Positions 24,291-36,810 of a DNA stretch of 64,000 bases are shown here, piece by piece (within the stretch, counting starts at the first letter, position 1; every line of letters starts with the position of its first letter). The DNA lies in contig NZ_JAHFZZ010000006.1 in assembly GCF_018603905.1 (NCBI RefSeq), positions 596,534-660,533 on the forward strand. The letters are read 5' to 3'. The translations under genes were made by a program, and so were the position numbers. Under the pieces are notes generated by a model. That model saw only the letters and a program-made list of their open reading frames with translations. It ran no database searches and was not told where the DNA came from. This stretch comes from Nonomuraea sp. NEAU-A123. Lineage in GTDB: Bacteria > Actinomycetota > Actinomycetes > Streptosporangiales > Streptosporangiaceae.

Positions 24291-25553
24291 CTAAGACAGC
24301 AGGGCGTCGACATCGGCGGCGGCGGTCTTGAGCGCCTCCTCCACCGGCTTGCGCCCGGCGGCGGCCTCGGTCAGCTGCTTGGTCACGGCGTCCTGCATCT
24401 CCTGCTGGCGCTTGATGACCGGCGGCAGCGCGATCGACTTCAGCGAGTCGAACACCGCCTGGCGGTTGGCGGGCTTGGGGTCCTTGAGGTAGCCGGACAG
24501 CACCGCCTGGTCGGCGACCGGCGGCAGCTCCCAGGACGACTCGACGCGGGTGGTCGCCGCGGTGTTCGACGACGACAGGAACCGGGCCCAGGCCCACGCC
24601 TCCTTGCCGTGCTTGGTGCCTGAGGAGGCGGCGACGGCGTTGTGGAAGACGGCGCTGGCCTTGGCGGCGTCACCGGGCTCGACGACCACATCCCAGGTGA
24701 AGGCGGCGTCCTTCAGCCCGGCGAACTGCCAGATGCCGTTGTGCCACATGGCGAGCTTGCCGGACTTGAAGAGGTTCGTGTCGTAGTCGGCGGTGCCGCC
24801 GATCTCCGCCTCGGTCGGCATCGTCTTGCCCACCTTGGAGACCAGCCACTGCGCCGCCTTGACCCCCGCCGGGCCGTTGAAGGCCGACTTCTTGCCGTCG
24901 GCCGACAGGAACTCGCCGCCCGCCTGCTTGAGCGTCTTGTAGAACTCGAAGAACTGCACCGGCTGGAAGTCGCCGAAGACGCCCTTCTTCTTGTCGGTCA
25001 GCTTCGCGGCGGCGGCCTGCTCGTCGGCCCAGGTCCAGTCGGCCGTCGGCGGGGCCACTCCGGCCTTGTCGAACAGGTCCTTGTTGTAGAAGAGCACGAC
25101 CGTGGAGAACGACGCGGGCAGCGCGTACTGCTTGCCGTCGCGCTGGAAGGCGTCGAGCGACTCCTTGGCGTACACCGACGGGTCGCCGTCACCCTTCACC
25201 GTGTCGAGGTCGAGCAGCGAGCCCGCGCTGGCGTAGGTGACGAAGTTCTCGTAGTTGAGCTCGAAGGTGTCGGGCGCGGTGCCGCCCGCGATGCTGGTCT
25301 GGAGCTTGGTGAAGTACTCGTCGAAGGGCGCGGTCTCCACGACCACGTCGATCTTCGGGTTCTCCTTCTCGAAGGCTTTCTCGATCTTGTCCAGGTCCTT
25401 CACGTGGTCGGGTGCGGCCGAGAAGGTGAAGTACCGCAGCGTCACCTTGCCGCCCTCGCCGGACGGGGCCTTCGTCGCCGAGCCCTGGGAGCAGGCGGTG
25501 GCGAGCAGCGCGGCGGCCGCCAGGGAAGCGGCGACCCTGATTCTTTGTGACAT
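24291..25553 (-). CDS. ABC sugar transporter solute-binding lipoprotein
   Basis: A 420-residue family 1 extracellular solute-binding protein. The signal peptide ends in the lipobox LATA|C (Cys21). The mature part shows VTLRYFTFSAAPDH, FEKENPKIDVVVETAPFDEYFTKLQ and the later AMWHNGIWQFAG segment typical of carbohydrate binders. It should deliver an oligosaccharide, probably an alpha-glucoside judging by the neighbours, to the two permeases upstream. RBS AAGGA lies before ATG 25553. No ATPase gene is in the operon; a shared MsiK-type ATPase encoded elsewhere is the usual arrangement. Confidence 0.92.
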   Translation of the reverse strand: MSQRIRVAASLAAAALLATACSQGSATKAPSGEGGKVTLRYFTFSAAPDHVKDLDKIEKAFEKENPKIDVVVETAPFDEYFTKLQTSIAGGTAPDTFELNYENFVTYASAGSLLDLDTVKGDGDPSVYAKESLDAFQRDGKQYALPASFSTVVLFYNKDLFDKAGVAPPTADWTWADEQAAAAKLTDKKKGVFGDFQPVQFFEFYKTLKQAGGEFLSADGKKSAFNGPAGVKAAQWLVSKVGKTMPTEAEIGGTADYDTNLFKSGKLAMWHNGIWQFAGLKDAAFTWDVVVEPGDAAKASAVFHNAVAASSGTKHGKEAWAWARFLSSSNTAATTRVESSWELPPVADQAVLSGYLKDPKPANRQAVFDSLKSIALPPVIKRQQEMQDAVTKQLTEAAAGRKPVEEALKTAAADVDALLS

Positions 25554-25564
25554 GGGGGGTTCCT

Positions 25565-26371
25565 TTACTTAAGCCCGCTCTGCGCGACGCTGGCGATGAC
25601 GTGCTTCTGTGCGAAGACGTACAGGATGAGGATCGGCACCACGCTGATCACCGAGCCCGCCATGACCACGTCCCACTCGGTGGTGAACTGGCCGTGCAGC
25701 GTGGCCAGGCCCAGCGGCAGCGTCATGAACTCGGGCGACTTGATGATGATCAGCGGCCAGAGGTAGCTGTTCCAGCTGGCCATGAAGCCGAAGATGGCGA
25801 ACGTCGCCAGCGCTGGCCTGATCAGCGGCAGCACCACGTACAGAAAAATGCGGAAATGTCCGGCTCCGTCCAGCACGGCCGCCTCGTCGAACTCCCTCGG
25901 CACCTGGTTGATGGCCTGCCGCAGCAGGAACACCCCGAACGCCGACGCGATGGTCGGCGCCAGCAGCGCGAAGTACGTGTCGACCAGGTTGAACGTGCGC
26001 ATCTCGATGAACAGCGGCACGACCAGCACAGGCAGCGGCATCATCAGCGTCGCCAGGTAGACGGAGAACAGCGCCCCCCGGCCCGGGAACGGCAGCCTGG
26101 CGAACGCGTAGGCGGCCATCGCGCTGGTGACGAGCTGCAGCGTGGTGGAGGCCGCCCCGATCCAGGCGCTGTTCGCCACGATCCGCCAGAAGGGCAGCGT
26201 GTCGAGCAGCTTGCCGTACGCGTCGAGGCTCGCGTCGTCCGGCGTGAAGTCCGGCGGCACGGCCAGCACCGCGTCGCTCGGCGTGATCGACGTGATCACC
26301 GCCCAGGCGAACGGGAACAGCATGACCACCGCGCCGAGGCCCACCAGCAGGTAGCGGATCGCCTTACCCAT
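25565..26371 (-). CDS. ABC sugar transporter permease (MalG type)
   Basis: A 268-residue inner membrane permease with six predicted helices, beginning IRYLLVGLGAVVMLFPFAWAV. The EAA loop that docks the ATPase is EFDEAAVLDGAGHFRIFLYV. Its start overlaps the end of the MalF-type permease gene by eight bases and it precedes the solute-binding protein gene by 11 bases. It forms the heterodimeric channel with that partner. Confidence 0.92.
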   Translation of the reverse strand: MGKAIRYLLVGLGAVVMLFPFAWAVITSITPSDAVLAVPPDFTPDDASLDAYGKLLDTLPFWRIVANSAWIGAASTTLQLVTSAMAAYAFARLPFPGRGALFSVYLATLMMPLPVLVVPLFIEMRTFNLVDTYFALLAPTIASAFGVFLLRQAINQVPREFDEAAVLDGAGHFRIFLYVVLPLIRPALATFAIFGFMASWNSYLWPLIIIKSPEFMTLPLGLATLHGQFTTEWDVVMAGSVISVVPILILYVFAQKHVIASVAQSGLK

Positions 26372-27293
26372 AGGTCACCCACCGCTTCTGCCCCCGGATC
26401 TGCACGATCGTCACGAGCAGTACCAGGGCGAACAGCAGCCACGACAGCGCCGAGGCCGCGCCCGCCCGGCCGTACCTGAAGGTGAGGTCGTAGATCTGCG
26501 ACACGACGACCTGCGTCGCGCCGCCCGGCCCGCCACCCGTCATGATCTTCACCTGGTCGAAGACCTGGAAGCCGTTGATCAGCGAGATCACCACCACGAA
26601 GAACGACGACGGCGACAGCAGCGGCAGCGTGATGTGCCGGAACCGGCGGAAGGCCGTCGCCCCGTCGACCATGGCGGCCTCCTGGAACTCCTTCGGGATG
26701 GCCTGCAGCCCCGCCAGCAGGATGATCATCACGAAGCCCAGGTCCTTCCAGGCCGAGGCGAAGATGATCGACGGCATGGCCCAGTCGGGATCGGTCCACC
26801 AGCCGGGCCCGCTGACGCCGAACAGCCCCAGCGCCCAGTTGACCACCCCGCTGGCCGGGTTGAGCAGCCACTTCCACATCAGCGCCACGACGACCCAGCT
26901 GGTGATGACGGGCAGGAAGTAGACGCCGCGCAGCAGCCCGCGCCCCGGCATCGCCCGGTTCAGCAGCAGCGCCAGCCCGAGGCCGCCCAGGTAGACGAGC
27001 GGCAGGTAACCGGCGATGAAGTACAGCGTGTGCAGGAACGCGGCCCTGGTCCCGGCGTCGCCGAGCAGTTCGAGGTAGTTGCCGAGGCCGACCCAGCGCA
27101 TCTCGGTGATGAGGTCCCATTCGTGGAGGCTCGTCCAGAACGAGGCGACCATCGGGATCAGCGTGTACAGGGTCAGCGGGATCAGGCTGGGCAGCAGGAA
27201 CACGGCCACGGTCCCGGCGTACCGCCATCGTCGCCGCGGCGCCCGCCGCTCGCGCGTGCCTCCGGCCTTGGGCCGGACGGCGGTGAGGGTCAT
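26364..27293 (-). CDS. ABC sugar transporter permease (MalF type)
   Basis: A 309-residue permease with an Arg-rich cytosolic N-terminus and six helices (VAVFLLPSLIPLTLYTLIPMV first). The EAA loop is EFQEAAMVDGATAFRRFRHI. It is the first transporter gene of the operon, 34 bases after the ROK regulator, and is coupled by overlap to the MalG-type gene. The substrate, from the downstream glycosidases, is likely an alpha-linked oligosaccharide. Confidence 0.92.
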   Translation of the reverse strand: MTLTAVRPKAGGTRERRAPRRRWRYAGTVAVFLLPSLIPLTLYTLIPMVASFWTSLHEWDLITEMRWVGLGNYLELLGDAGTRAAFLHTLYFIAGYLPLVYLGGLGLALLLNRAMPGRGLLRGVYFLPVITSWVVVALMWKWLLNPASGVVNWALGLFGVSGPGWWTDPDWAMPSIIFASAWKDLGFVMIILLAGLQAIPKEFQEAAMVDGATAFRRFRHITLPLLSPSSFFVVVISLINGFQVFDQVKIMTGGGPGGATQVVVSQIYDLTFRYGRAGAASALSWLLFALVLLVTIVQIRGQKRWVTYG

Positions 27294-27327
27294 GCGCTCG
27301 CTCCCTTGCTGCTGTTGCGGCGGGCGG

Positions 27328-28527
27328 TCATGGCGTCGCCCCGATCAGGCGGGCGCGCACCAGGCGGCCCTGCTCCCCGGCGGCCCCGGCGGCGTCGAAG
27401 GGGGTGGCCAGCACGAGGGCCGCCGCGCCCTGGGCCCAGCTGGTGTCGTCCCAGCTCTCCACCTCGATCGAGATGTCCCGCCGTCCCGGGTACAGCTGCG
27501 CCCTGACGGCCGGATCGAATCCCGCCTGCCAGAGCGGCCAGTCGGCCGTACCCTCGCCGAGCACCACCACGACCTCGGGATCGACCACGTTGATCAGCCC
27601 GGCAGCAGCCCGCCCGAGCACGGCCCCGGCCTCGGCGAACACCTCCCGCGCCACCTGCTCGCTCGCCGTCCCGGACCTGGCACGCATCGCCGCCAGCAGG
27701 CCCGCCGAGCCGACGTACGCCTCCAGGCACCCGCGCGCCCCGCACCCGCACACCGGCCCCGCCGGATCGACGGGCACGTGCCCGAACTCCCCGGCCCCGC
27801 CCCTGGCGCCCCGGTACACCCGCCCGTCGGCCACGATCGCCGCGCCGACGCCGCGCCCGATGGTCAGCACCAGGAAGTCCCGATGGGTCCGCCCCCTGCC
27901 GTACAGCCGCTCGGCCGCCGCCAAGGCGTTGACGTCGTTCTCCACCAGCACGGGCAGCTTGAGCCGCCGCCGCAGCCGCTCGCCCACCGGCATGGCCTGC
28001 CACCCCAGGGTGGGCGCGTTGACCGTGCCGACCGCCTGGTCCTCCACGCTGCCGGGCACCCCGACCCCGATCCCGAGCAGCGGCGGCACCTGCCCGTCAC
28101 CGGTCGAGGTGGACGTACGGGCCGTCAGCCCGTGCCCGGTGCCCGAGACCACCGACTCGACGGCGTCGGCCAGCCGGTCCAGCGCCTCGGGGGACGACGG
28201 GTCGAACGCGCACTCCCAGGCTCCGAGCACCTCGCCGTCGAGCCGTACGTCGACCAGCACCAGATGGTCGGCCGTCACCTTCACGCCGAGCGCCCGGCCC
28301 GCGCTGCCCACCAGCCCGAGCCGCTGGGCGGGCCGCCCGCCGCGCGACGGCTTGAGGTCGAGCTCCTCGAGCATGCCGTAGCCCATGAGCTCGCGCGTGA
28401 GCTGCGTGACGCTCGCCGGGCTCAGATCCAGCTCGCGCGCTATCTCGGTGCGGCTCAGCGGCCCGACGGTGCCGAGCAGCGCGAGGATCGCCGTCCTGGT
28501 GAGATCACCGCGATCAGTACCTGCCAT
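27328..28527 (-). CDS. ROK family transcriptional regulator (NagC/XylR type)
   Basis: A 399-residue ROK repressor. A winged HTH fills the first 75 residues (LTRTAILALLGTVGPLSRTEI, then LDLSPASVTQLTRELMGYG). The sugar-kinase-like domain follows, with GVKVTADHLVLVDVRLDG, GIGVGVPG, the segment EFGHVPVDPAGPVCGCGARGC with the Cys-rich zinc motif, and LINVVDPEVVVVLGEG. ATG at 28527 gives the usual start; an earlier start would run through the operator. It heads the sugar operon and probably represses it and itself through the palindrome just upstream, releasing DNA when the sugar binds. Confidence 0.9.
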   Translation of the reverse strand: MAGTDRGDLTRTAILALLGTVGPLSRTEIARELDLSPASVTQLTRELMGYGMLEELDLKPSRGGRPAQRLGLVGSAGRALGVKVTADHLVLVDVRLDGEVLGAWECAFDPSSPEALDRLADAVESVVSGTGHGLTARTSTSTGDGQVPPLLGIGVGVPGSVEDQAVGTVNAPTLGWQAMPVGERLRRRLKLPVLVENDVNALAAAERLYGRGRTHRDFLVLTIGRGVGAAIVADGRVYRGARGGAGEFGHVPVDPAGPVCGCGARGCLEAYVGSAGLLAAMRARSGTASEQVAREVFAEAGAVLGRAAAGLINVVDPEVVVVLGEGTADWPLWQAGFDPAVRAQLYPGRRDISIEVESWDDTSWAQGAAALVLATPFDAAGAAGEQGRLVRARLIGATP

Positions 28528-28539
28528 GTGATGAGAGCG

Positions 28540-28559
28540 ACTTTCTTTAGAAATAAAGT
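28540..28559. promoter_or_regulatory. Palindromic operator of the ROK-ABC-glycosidase operon
   Basis: ACTTTCTTTAGAAATAAAGT reads as an inverted repeat matching at 16 of 20 positions. It is A/T-rich in a 70% GC genome and sits 13 bases before the ROK start. ROK repressors of the NagC/XylR group bind A/T-rich palindromes of this kind. Confidence 0.65.
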
Positions 28560-28614
28560 TAGTGGTGAAAATATGGAGCCACGGCACCCCGCTGTCAAGA
28601 GTCCGGGAACACGA

Positions 28615-28644
28615 AAGGGGGCCTCCGCCACCGGAGGCCCCCTT
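28615..28644 (-). terminator. Strong terminator after pepN
   Basis: A perfect 13-bp stem (28615-28627 with 28632-28644) with a 4-base loop, 15 bases past the pepN stop codon. On the minus strand the stem runs into CCTTTCG. Confidence 0.85.
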
Positions 28645-28659
28645 CTCAAGAGCTACGTG

Positions 28660-31218
<2,559 letters not shown>

Positions 31219-31297
31219 GTTCCACTCCTTTTCGCCACTTCGTCATATTTTGTCGGTATCCTGCCACGCAAGGAATAGGACATCGATACCCCAGGTT

Positions 31298-31930
31298 ATG
31301 GCCCACGTGACAGACACGACCCCCGTAGAGCTTTGGTTCGATCCTTTCTGCCCATTTGCCTGGGTAACGTCACGATGGCTACTCGAAGTCGAGAAGGTCC
31401 GTGCGATTGATCCTCGCTGGCGCATTATGAGCCTGTACGTTCTCAACGAGGATAAGGACGTCTCCGACGACTACCGCGCGTCGAGCGCCAAGGGCCAGCA
31501 GCTCGTCCGCGTCATCGCGGCTGCCGCCGACCGGCACGGCGAGGAGTACATCGGTCGCCTCTACACCGAGTTCGGCACCCGCCTGCACAACGAGGGCCGC
31601 GACCGCGAACTCGGCACCCTGCTCGCCATCGCCGAGGAGTCCCTCGAGGCCGTGGGCCTCGACAAGGGCCTCGCCGCCGAGGCCATGGACTCGACGGAGT
31701 ACGACGAGGCCATCCGCAAATCGCATAACGAGGGCATCACCCTGGTCGGCCAGGAAGTCGGCACCCCCGTCATCCGCGTCGGCGCCAACGCCTTCTTCGG
31801 GCCGGTGGTCACCACCATCCCGCGGGGCGAGGACGCGGGCCGGCTCTGGGACGGTGTGCTGCTGGTCACCGAGTTCGACGACTTCTTCGAGCTCAAGCGC
31901 TCGCGCACCCGGCGACCGAGCTTCGACTGA
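31298..31930 (+). CDS. DsbA-like, mycothiol-dependent nitroreductase family protein with a single active-site Cys
   Basis: A 210-residue relative of the mycobacterial mycothiol-dependent reductase Rv2466c. The family landmarks are there: VELWFDPFCPFAWVTSRWLLEV, RIMSLYVLNED, RKSHNEGITLVGQEVGTPVI and AFFGPVVTTIPRGE. The active site CPWC of Rv2466c is CPFA here (Cys18, Ala21), so a monothiol mechanism is expected. Members reduce mixed disulfides or nitro compounds using mycothiol. ATG at 31298 is chosen because an extended frame to 31019 runs antisense to pepN. Confidence 0.85.
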   Translation: MAHVTDTTPVELWFDPFCPFAWVTSRWLLEVEKVRAIDPRWRIMSLYVLNEDKDVSDDYRASSAKGQQLVRVIAAAADRHGEEYIGRLYTEFGTRLHNEGRDRELGTLLAIAEESLEAVGLDKGLAAEAMDSTEYDEAIRKSHNEGITLVGQEVGTPVIRVGANAFFGPVVTTIPRGEDAGRLWDGVLLVTEFDDFFELKRSRTRRPSFD

Positions 31931-31931
31931 C

Positions 31932-31970
31932 TTTCAGCTCGTAGTGGCTGAAATGTAGCGGCGCACTACG
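31932..31970 (+). terminator. Two mutually exclusive hairpins after the DsbA-like gene
   Basis: TTTCAGC (31932-31938) pairs with GCTGAAA (31947-31953), while CGTAGTG (31940-31946) pairs with CACTACG (31964-31970). The two stems cannot coexist. The first begins one base past the stop codon and is the likely terminator. Confidence 0.4.
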
Positions 31971-32067
31971 CGTCCATCCTTCGCGCCCGGCCGTACCCTC
32001 CTTTGGAGGAGCCGCACGAGGCGCCGCGCCCTCGCTTTGCGACGGCCGGCGCGCAAGGATGGGGGCT

Positions 32068-33467
<1,400 letters not shown>

Positions 33468-33471
<4 letters not shown>

Positions 33472-34196
33472 AGCAGCATGCCGCCGGTCGCCAGCAGGTT
33501 CTGTCCCGTGATCCACCGTCCGTCGGGTCCGGCCAGGAACGCGACCACGGCCGCGATGTCGTCGGGCTGCCCCAGCCGCTGCAACGCGGTGAGCGCGGGC
33601 ATCCCCTGAAGCGCCTCGGGCGGGTTGCTGTCGCGCAGCATGTCGGTGTCGGTCGCGCCGGGGGAGACGATGTTGGCCGTGATGCCGCGCCCGCCCAGCT
33701 CGCGCGCCGCGACCTTGGTGAACTGCTCGATCGCGGCCTTGCTCGCCGCGTAGAGGGAGATCCCCGGACCGGGCACACGGGTGTTGAGCGTCGAGAGGTT
33801 GATGATCCGCCCCCCGTCGCGCATCACCCGCCCCGCCCACTGGATGGCCAGGAACGTCGAGCGCGCGTTGACCGCGAACACCCGCTCGTAGGTCTCGTCC
33901 GTAATATCGGCGATGAGCCCTTTGCCGGTCTGCGCCGCGTTGCCGATCAGGATGTCGAGCCCAGGCAACCGCTCCTCCGCCTCGGCGAACAGCCGGTCCA
34001 GATCGGCCCGATCCCCTTGGTCGGCTTGTACGGCATGTGCTCCGGTCGCCGCGGCCACCTGCTTGGCCGCCGCGGAATCGCTGCGATAGGTGAAGATCAC
34101 ATCGGCCCCGTCACCGGCCAGCCGCTCGACGATGGCCCGGCCGATGCCCCGGGAGCCACCTGTTACCAGCGCGCCCTTGCCCGAAAAATCGCTCAT
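33468..34196 (-). CDS. SDR family oxidoreductase
   Basis: A 242-residue classical short-chain dehydrogenase/reductase. The cofactor motif TGGSRGIG lies at residues 12-19, followed by ILIGNAAQ (NAG-like), NLSTLN (catalytic Ser region) and YAASKAAIEQF (Tyr-x-x-x-Lys). Arg residues after the first strand suggest NADP preference. It is transcribed from near the peptide deformylase gene and converges with the aldehyde dehydrogenase gene. Its substrate is unknown. Confidence 0.9.
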
Positions 34197-34205
34197 GCCG
34201 TCAAC

Positions 34206-34691
34206 CTACGTCCTGAGCATGATCTTGCGGGACTCCGTCTTCGGCAGCCGGTCGACGTACAGCTTCCCGTCGAGGTGCTCGCTCTCGTGCTGGAAGCAGC
34301 GGGCCAGTGAGCCGCGCGCCTTGACCCGCTGCGGGCGGCCGAGCCGGTCGAATCCCTCGACGGTCACGCCCGAGGCCCGCGCCACCGGGGCGTAGATCGG
34401 CGTGCCCGTCTGCCGGTCGGGCACCGACAGGCAGCCCTCCTCGTCCAGCGCCTCTTCCGGATCGTCCACGGTCAGGAGGGGATTGACCATGTGCCCCTTG
34501 CGCCCGCTGATGTCATAGACGAACAGCCGCCGCGACACCCCGATCTGCGGTCCGGCCAAGCCGACGCCGTCCACCGCGTACATCGCCTGGAACATCTCGT
34601 CGATGAGGCGGCGCAGCTCGCGGTCGAAGCCTTCGACAGGCTCGGCGGGCGTGCGCAGCACAGGATCGCCGACGACGCGGATCTCGCGCAT
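34206..34691 (-). CDS. def: Peptide deformylase
   Basis: A 161-residue deformylase, which removes the formyl group from the first methionine of nascent proteins. Motif 1 GVGLAGPQIG, motif 2 EEGCLSVP (Cys metal ligand) and motif 3 QHESEHLDG (two His ligands and catalytic Glu) are all present. Motif 3 has Glu in place of the usual Asp before the second His. Length is normal. It is followed at nine bases by the SDR gene and is divergent from rpiB; an inverted repeat (34706-34735) lies just upstream. Confidence 0.93.
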   Translation of the reverse strand: MREIRVVGDPVLRTPAEPVEGFDRELRRLIDEMFQAMYAVDGVGLAGPQIGVSRRLFVYDISGRKGHMVNPLLTVDDPEEALDEEGCLSVPDRQTGTPIYAPVARASGVTVEGFDRLGRPQRVKARGSLARCFQHESEHLDGKLYVDRLPKTESRKIMLRT

Positions 34692-34705
34692 GATGGTCTG
34701 CTCCC

Positions 34706-34735
34706 GTAAGGACTGGTTAACCGATGGGTCCTTAC
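34706..34735. promoter_or_regulatory. 8-bp inverted repeat between def and rpiB
   Basis: GTAAGGAC (34706-34713) and GTCCTTAC (34728-34735) are perfect inverted arms 14 bases apart, in the 103-base divergent gap, 15 bases before the def start. It could be a hairpin in the def leader or a regulator site. Confidence 0.35.
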
Positions 34736-34794
34736 TCTAGCCAGCCGACGCGCTGGTGCGATGCCCGTGGGCGGCGCTGTGGAAGACTGGTCGC

Positions 34795-35262
34795 GTGCGT
34801 GTCTACATCGGTGCCGACCATGCCGGCTATGAGCTCAAGAACCACCTCGTGTCCTGGCTCAAGGACCACGGCCACGACGTGACCGACTGCGGTCCGTTCG
34901 TCTATGACGCCGAGGACGACTATCCGGCGTTCTGCCTGCGGGCCGCCGAGGGCGTCGCCGGCGATCCCGGCAGCCTGGGCATCGTCATCGGGGGGTCGGG
35001 CAACGGCGAGCAGATGGCCGCCAACAAGGTGCGGGGCATCCGGGCCGCCCTGGCCTGGAGCGAGGAGACGGCCAGGCTCGCCCGCGAGCACAACAACGCC
35101 AACGTGGTCTCCCTCGGCGCGCGCATGCACTCCGCCGACGAGGCGACGGGCTTCGTGGAGACCTTCCTCGCCACGCAGTTCTCCGGCTCGGAGCGCCACG
35201 CCCGTCGCATCGCGCAGGTGGCCACCTACGAGACGATCGGCCAGCTGCCCTCCCTGCCCTAA
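34795..35262 (+). CDS. rpiB: Ribose-5-phosphate isomerase B
   Basis: A 155-residue RpiB/LacAB family isomerase that interconverts ribose-5- and ribulose-5-phosphate. Start YIGADHAGYELKNHL, then the phosphate loop GGSGNGEQMAANKVRGIRAA. The mycobacterial-type active site is present: Glu in GNGEQ takes the place of the Cys base of E. coli RpiB. GTG at 34795 matches family starts, with GGAAG upstream. Its TAA stop overlaps the TAG of an unannotated small gene on the other strand. Confidence 0.93.
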   Translation: MRVYIGADHAGYELKNHLVSWLKDHGHDVTDCGPFVYDAEDDYPAFCLRAAEGVAGDPGSLGIVIGGSGNGEQMAANKVRGIRAALAWSEETARLAREHNNANVVSLGARMHSADEATGFVETFLATQFSGSERHARRIAQVATYETIGQLPSLP

Positions 35263-35405
35263 GCTCTCCGCTTGGGGTCGCGCTTGGGCATCTCGTCACG
35301 CAGGGGCCGCCGGTCGGCGGCCTCCTGCTGCTCCTTGGAGGGCCGCGACACGTCGCGGGCCCGCATCGCGGTGATCGCGGTGATCTGCAAGCTCTGCAGC
35401 GCCAT
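35259..35405 (-). CDS. Small basic protein (48 aa), unknown function
   Basis: A 48-codon gene with ATG at 35405 and TAG at 35259-35261, overlapping the rpiB stop on the opposite strand by two bases. The product is charged, starting MALQSLQITAITAMRARDV and ending PKRDPKRRA, with a central Glu/Gln helix (KEQQEAADRR). Third codon positions are strongly G/C-biased throughout, as in real genes of this genome. No family is recognised. The ribosome-binding site is weak. Confidence 0.6.
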   Translation of the reverse strand: MALQSLQITAITAMRARDVSRPSKEQQEAADRRPLRDEMPKRDPKRRA

Positions 35406-35417
35406 GCCCGCGAGCCT

Positions 35418-35477
35418 ACGTCAGAAGAGCCGACGTCAGAAGAGCCGACGTCAGAACGGTCGAGGTCAGAAGGACAG
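35418..35477. repeat. 15-bp tandem repeat at the end of the eis-like gene
   Basis: Four 15-base units begin at 35418, 35433, 35448 and 35463: the first two are identical (ACGTCAGAAGAGCCG) and the next two diverged. The fourth contains the TGA stop of the Eis-like gene, read on the minus strand, so the array again starts at a gene end. Confidence 0.75.
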
Positions 35478-36692
35478 CCCCGTCCACGGCTTCGGGCTCC
35501 AGGCCATGGCCGCGTCGAGCCTGCGCACCGAGCCCGCCGAGTGCTCGCGCAGCAGCCCCGCGTCGAGCTGCGCCGCGAGCAGGCCGTCGCCCATGTACGC
35601 CGAGCCGAGCGAGGCGACCGGCAGCGACATGTCGGGCTCGTCCTCCACCGGCTTGCACTCGGCGCCGGAGGTGTCGGCGCTGAGCCGCCAGCGGCGGGCG
35701 TTCCACGGGCACACGTCGTCCTCGACCTCGATCACCACGTCGACGGCCGACGAGTACGCCCGCGAGGTCAGCGCCTTGTCCACCTCCACGAGGCGTACCC
35801 ACAGCTCGTCCGTGCAGCTCGCCCGGAGCTGCCGCGGGTCGGCGAGCAGCGCGATGAGCGCGTCGTCGACCGGCCTGCCGCCCTCCACCCGGGAGATCAG
35901 ATCGCGATCGAGCACGCTGCGCCACAGCAGCGCGCGGGCGGCGGGGTCGGCCGCCTCCAGCTCCTGCAGCTTCAGTAGCCCGTTGGGCACGCCGTCGTCG
36001 TCCCAGTTCGCCTTGATCCTGAACAGCGCGTAACCGCGCACGCCCCGGTCATCCTCGGCGATCACCGAGCGGAGCTGCCCGTTGCCGTGCCGGTCGAACT
36101 CCTCGTCGGCCAGTACGGCGGTCCAGAAGTGCTCGTCACGGAGATAACGCCCGGGGCGTGCGGGCACGACGGAGGCGAACAGCCGCTCGAACTCGGCTCG
36201 GGCCTCGGCCGGCTTGGCCACCCTGATGCGGAGTGTCGGGTCCGTGGGGGCGTTCGCGACGAAGGCCGAGCCGTGCTTGGGGACGCTGAACCCCATCTCG
36301 CTCGACGCTCTGCCGTACCCGAACCTGCCGTAGATGACGGACTCGGAGGCGTACAGGGCGGCGACGGACTCGCCGCGCTCGCGCACGTCGGACAGTTGCC
36401 GGCGCATCAGGCTCGACAGCACGCCGCGACGGCGATGGGAGGGGAGCACGCTGACCGCCGTCACGCCCGCGACCGGGATCTGCGCGCCGGGGACCGTCAT
36501 GGTGAAGGAGAAGACGGCGGTGACACCGGCGATCACGTCACCGTCGAACGCGGCGAGCGTCCGATCGAACTCGGTCTGCGCCTTGAATCGTTCTGACTCC
36601 TGGGGATGTGGCGTCCAGCCGAACCCTTCGGAGAGCACATCGGCGAACGCCGGCCACTCGGCCTCATCCACCGGACGGATCGGATACGTCAT
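35466..36692 (-). CDS. Eis-like GNAT N-acetyltransferase
   Basis: A 408-residue protein with the three-part Eis layout: an N-terminal GNAT domain (VAGVTAVSVLPSHRRRGVLSSLM is the acetyl-CoA loop), a second degenerate GNAT fold, and a C-terminal sterol-carrier-like region. The chain ends in GLSF, fitting the family, in which the terminal carboxylate takes part in catalysis. Mycobacterial Eis acetylates aminoglycosides at several amines and also proteins; the natural substrate here is unknown. Confidence 0.88.
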   Translation of the reverse strand: MTYPIRPVDEAEWPAFADVLSEGFGWTPHPQESERFKAQTEFDRTLAAFDGDVIAGVTAVFSFTMTVPGAQIPVAGVTAVSVLPSHRRRGVLSSLMRRQLSDVRERGESVAALYASESVIYGRFGYGRASSEMGFSVPKHGSAFVANAPTDPTLRIRVAKPAEARAEFERLFASVVPARPGRYLRDEHFWTAVLADEEFDRHGNGQLRSVIAEDDRGVRGYALFRIKANWDDDGVPNGLLKLQELEAADPAARALLWRSVLDRDLISRVEGGRPVDDALIALLADPRQLRASCTDELWVRLVEVDKALTSRAYSSAVDVVIEVEDDVCPWNARRWRLSADTSGAECKPVEDEPDMSLPVASLGSAYMGDGLLAAQLDAGLLREHSAGSVRRLDAAMAWSPKPWTGLSF

Positions 36693-36810
36693 CCGTCCAA
36701 GGTAGGAGCGGGCAAAGGGGGAGGGCCACCCAATATACGTCCTTAATGATCAAGGCCTTGGTCAAGTGGGCTGCCCAAAGGGAGGCCAGACCGATACAGT
36801 CAGGCGCATC

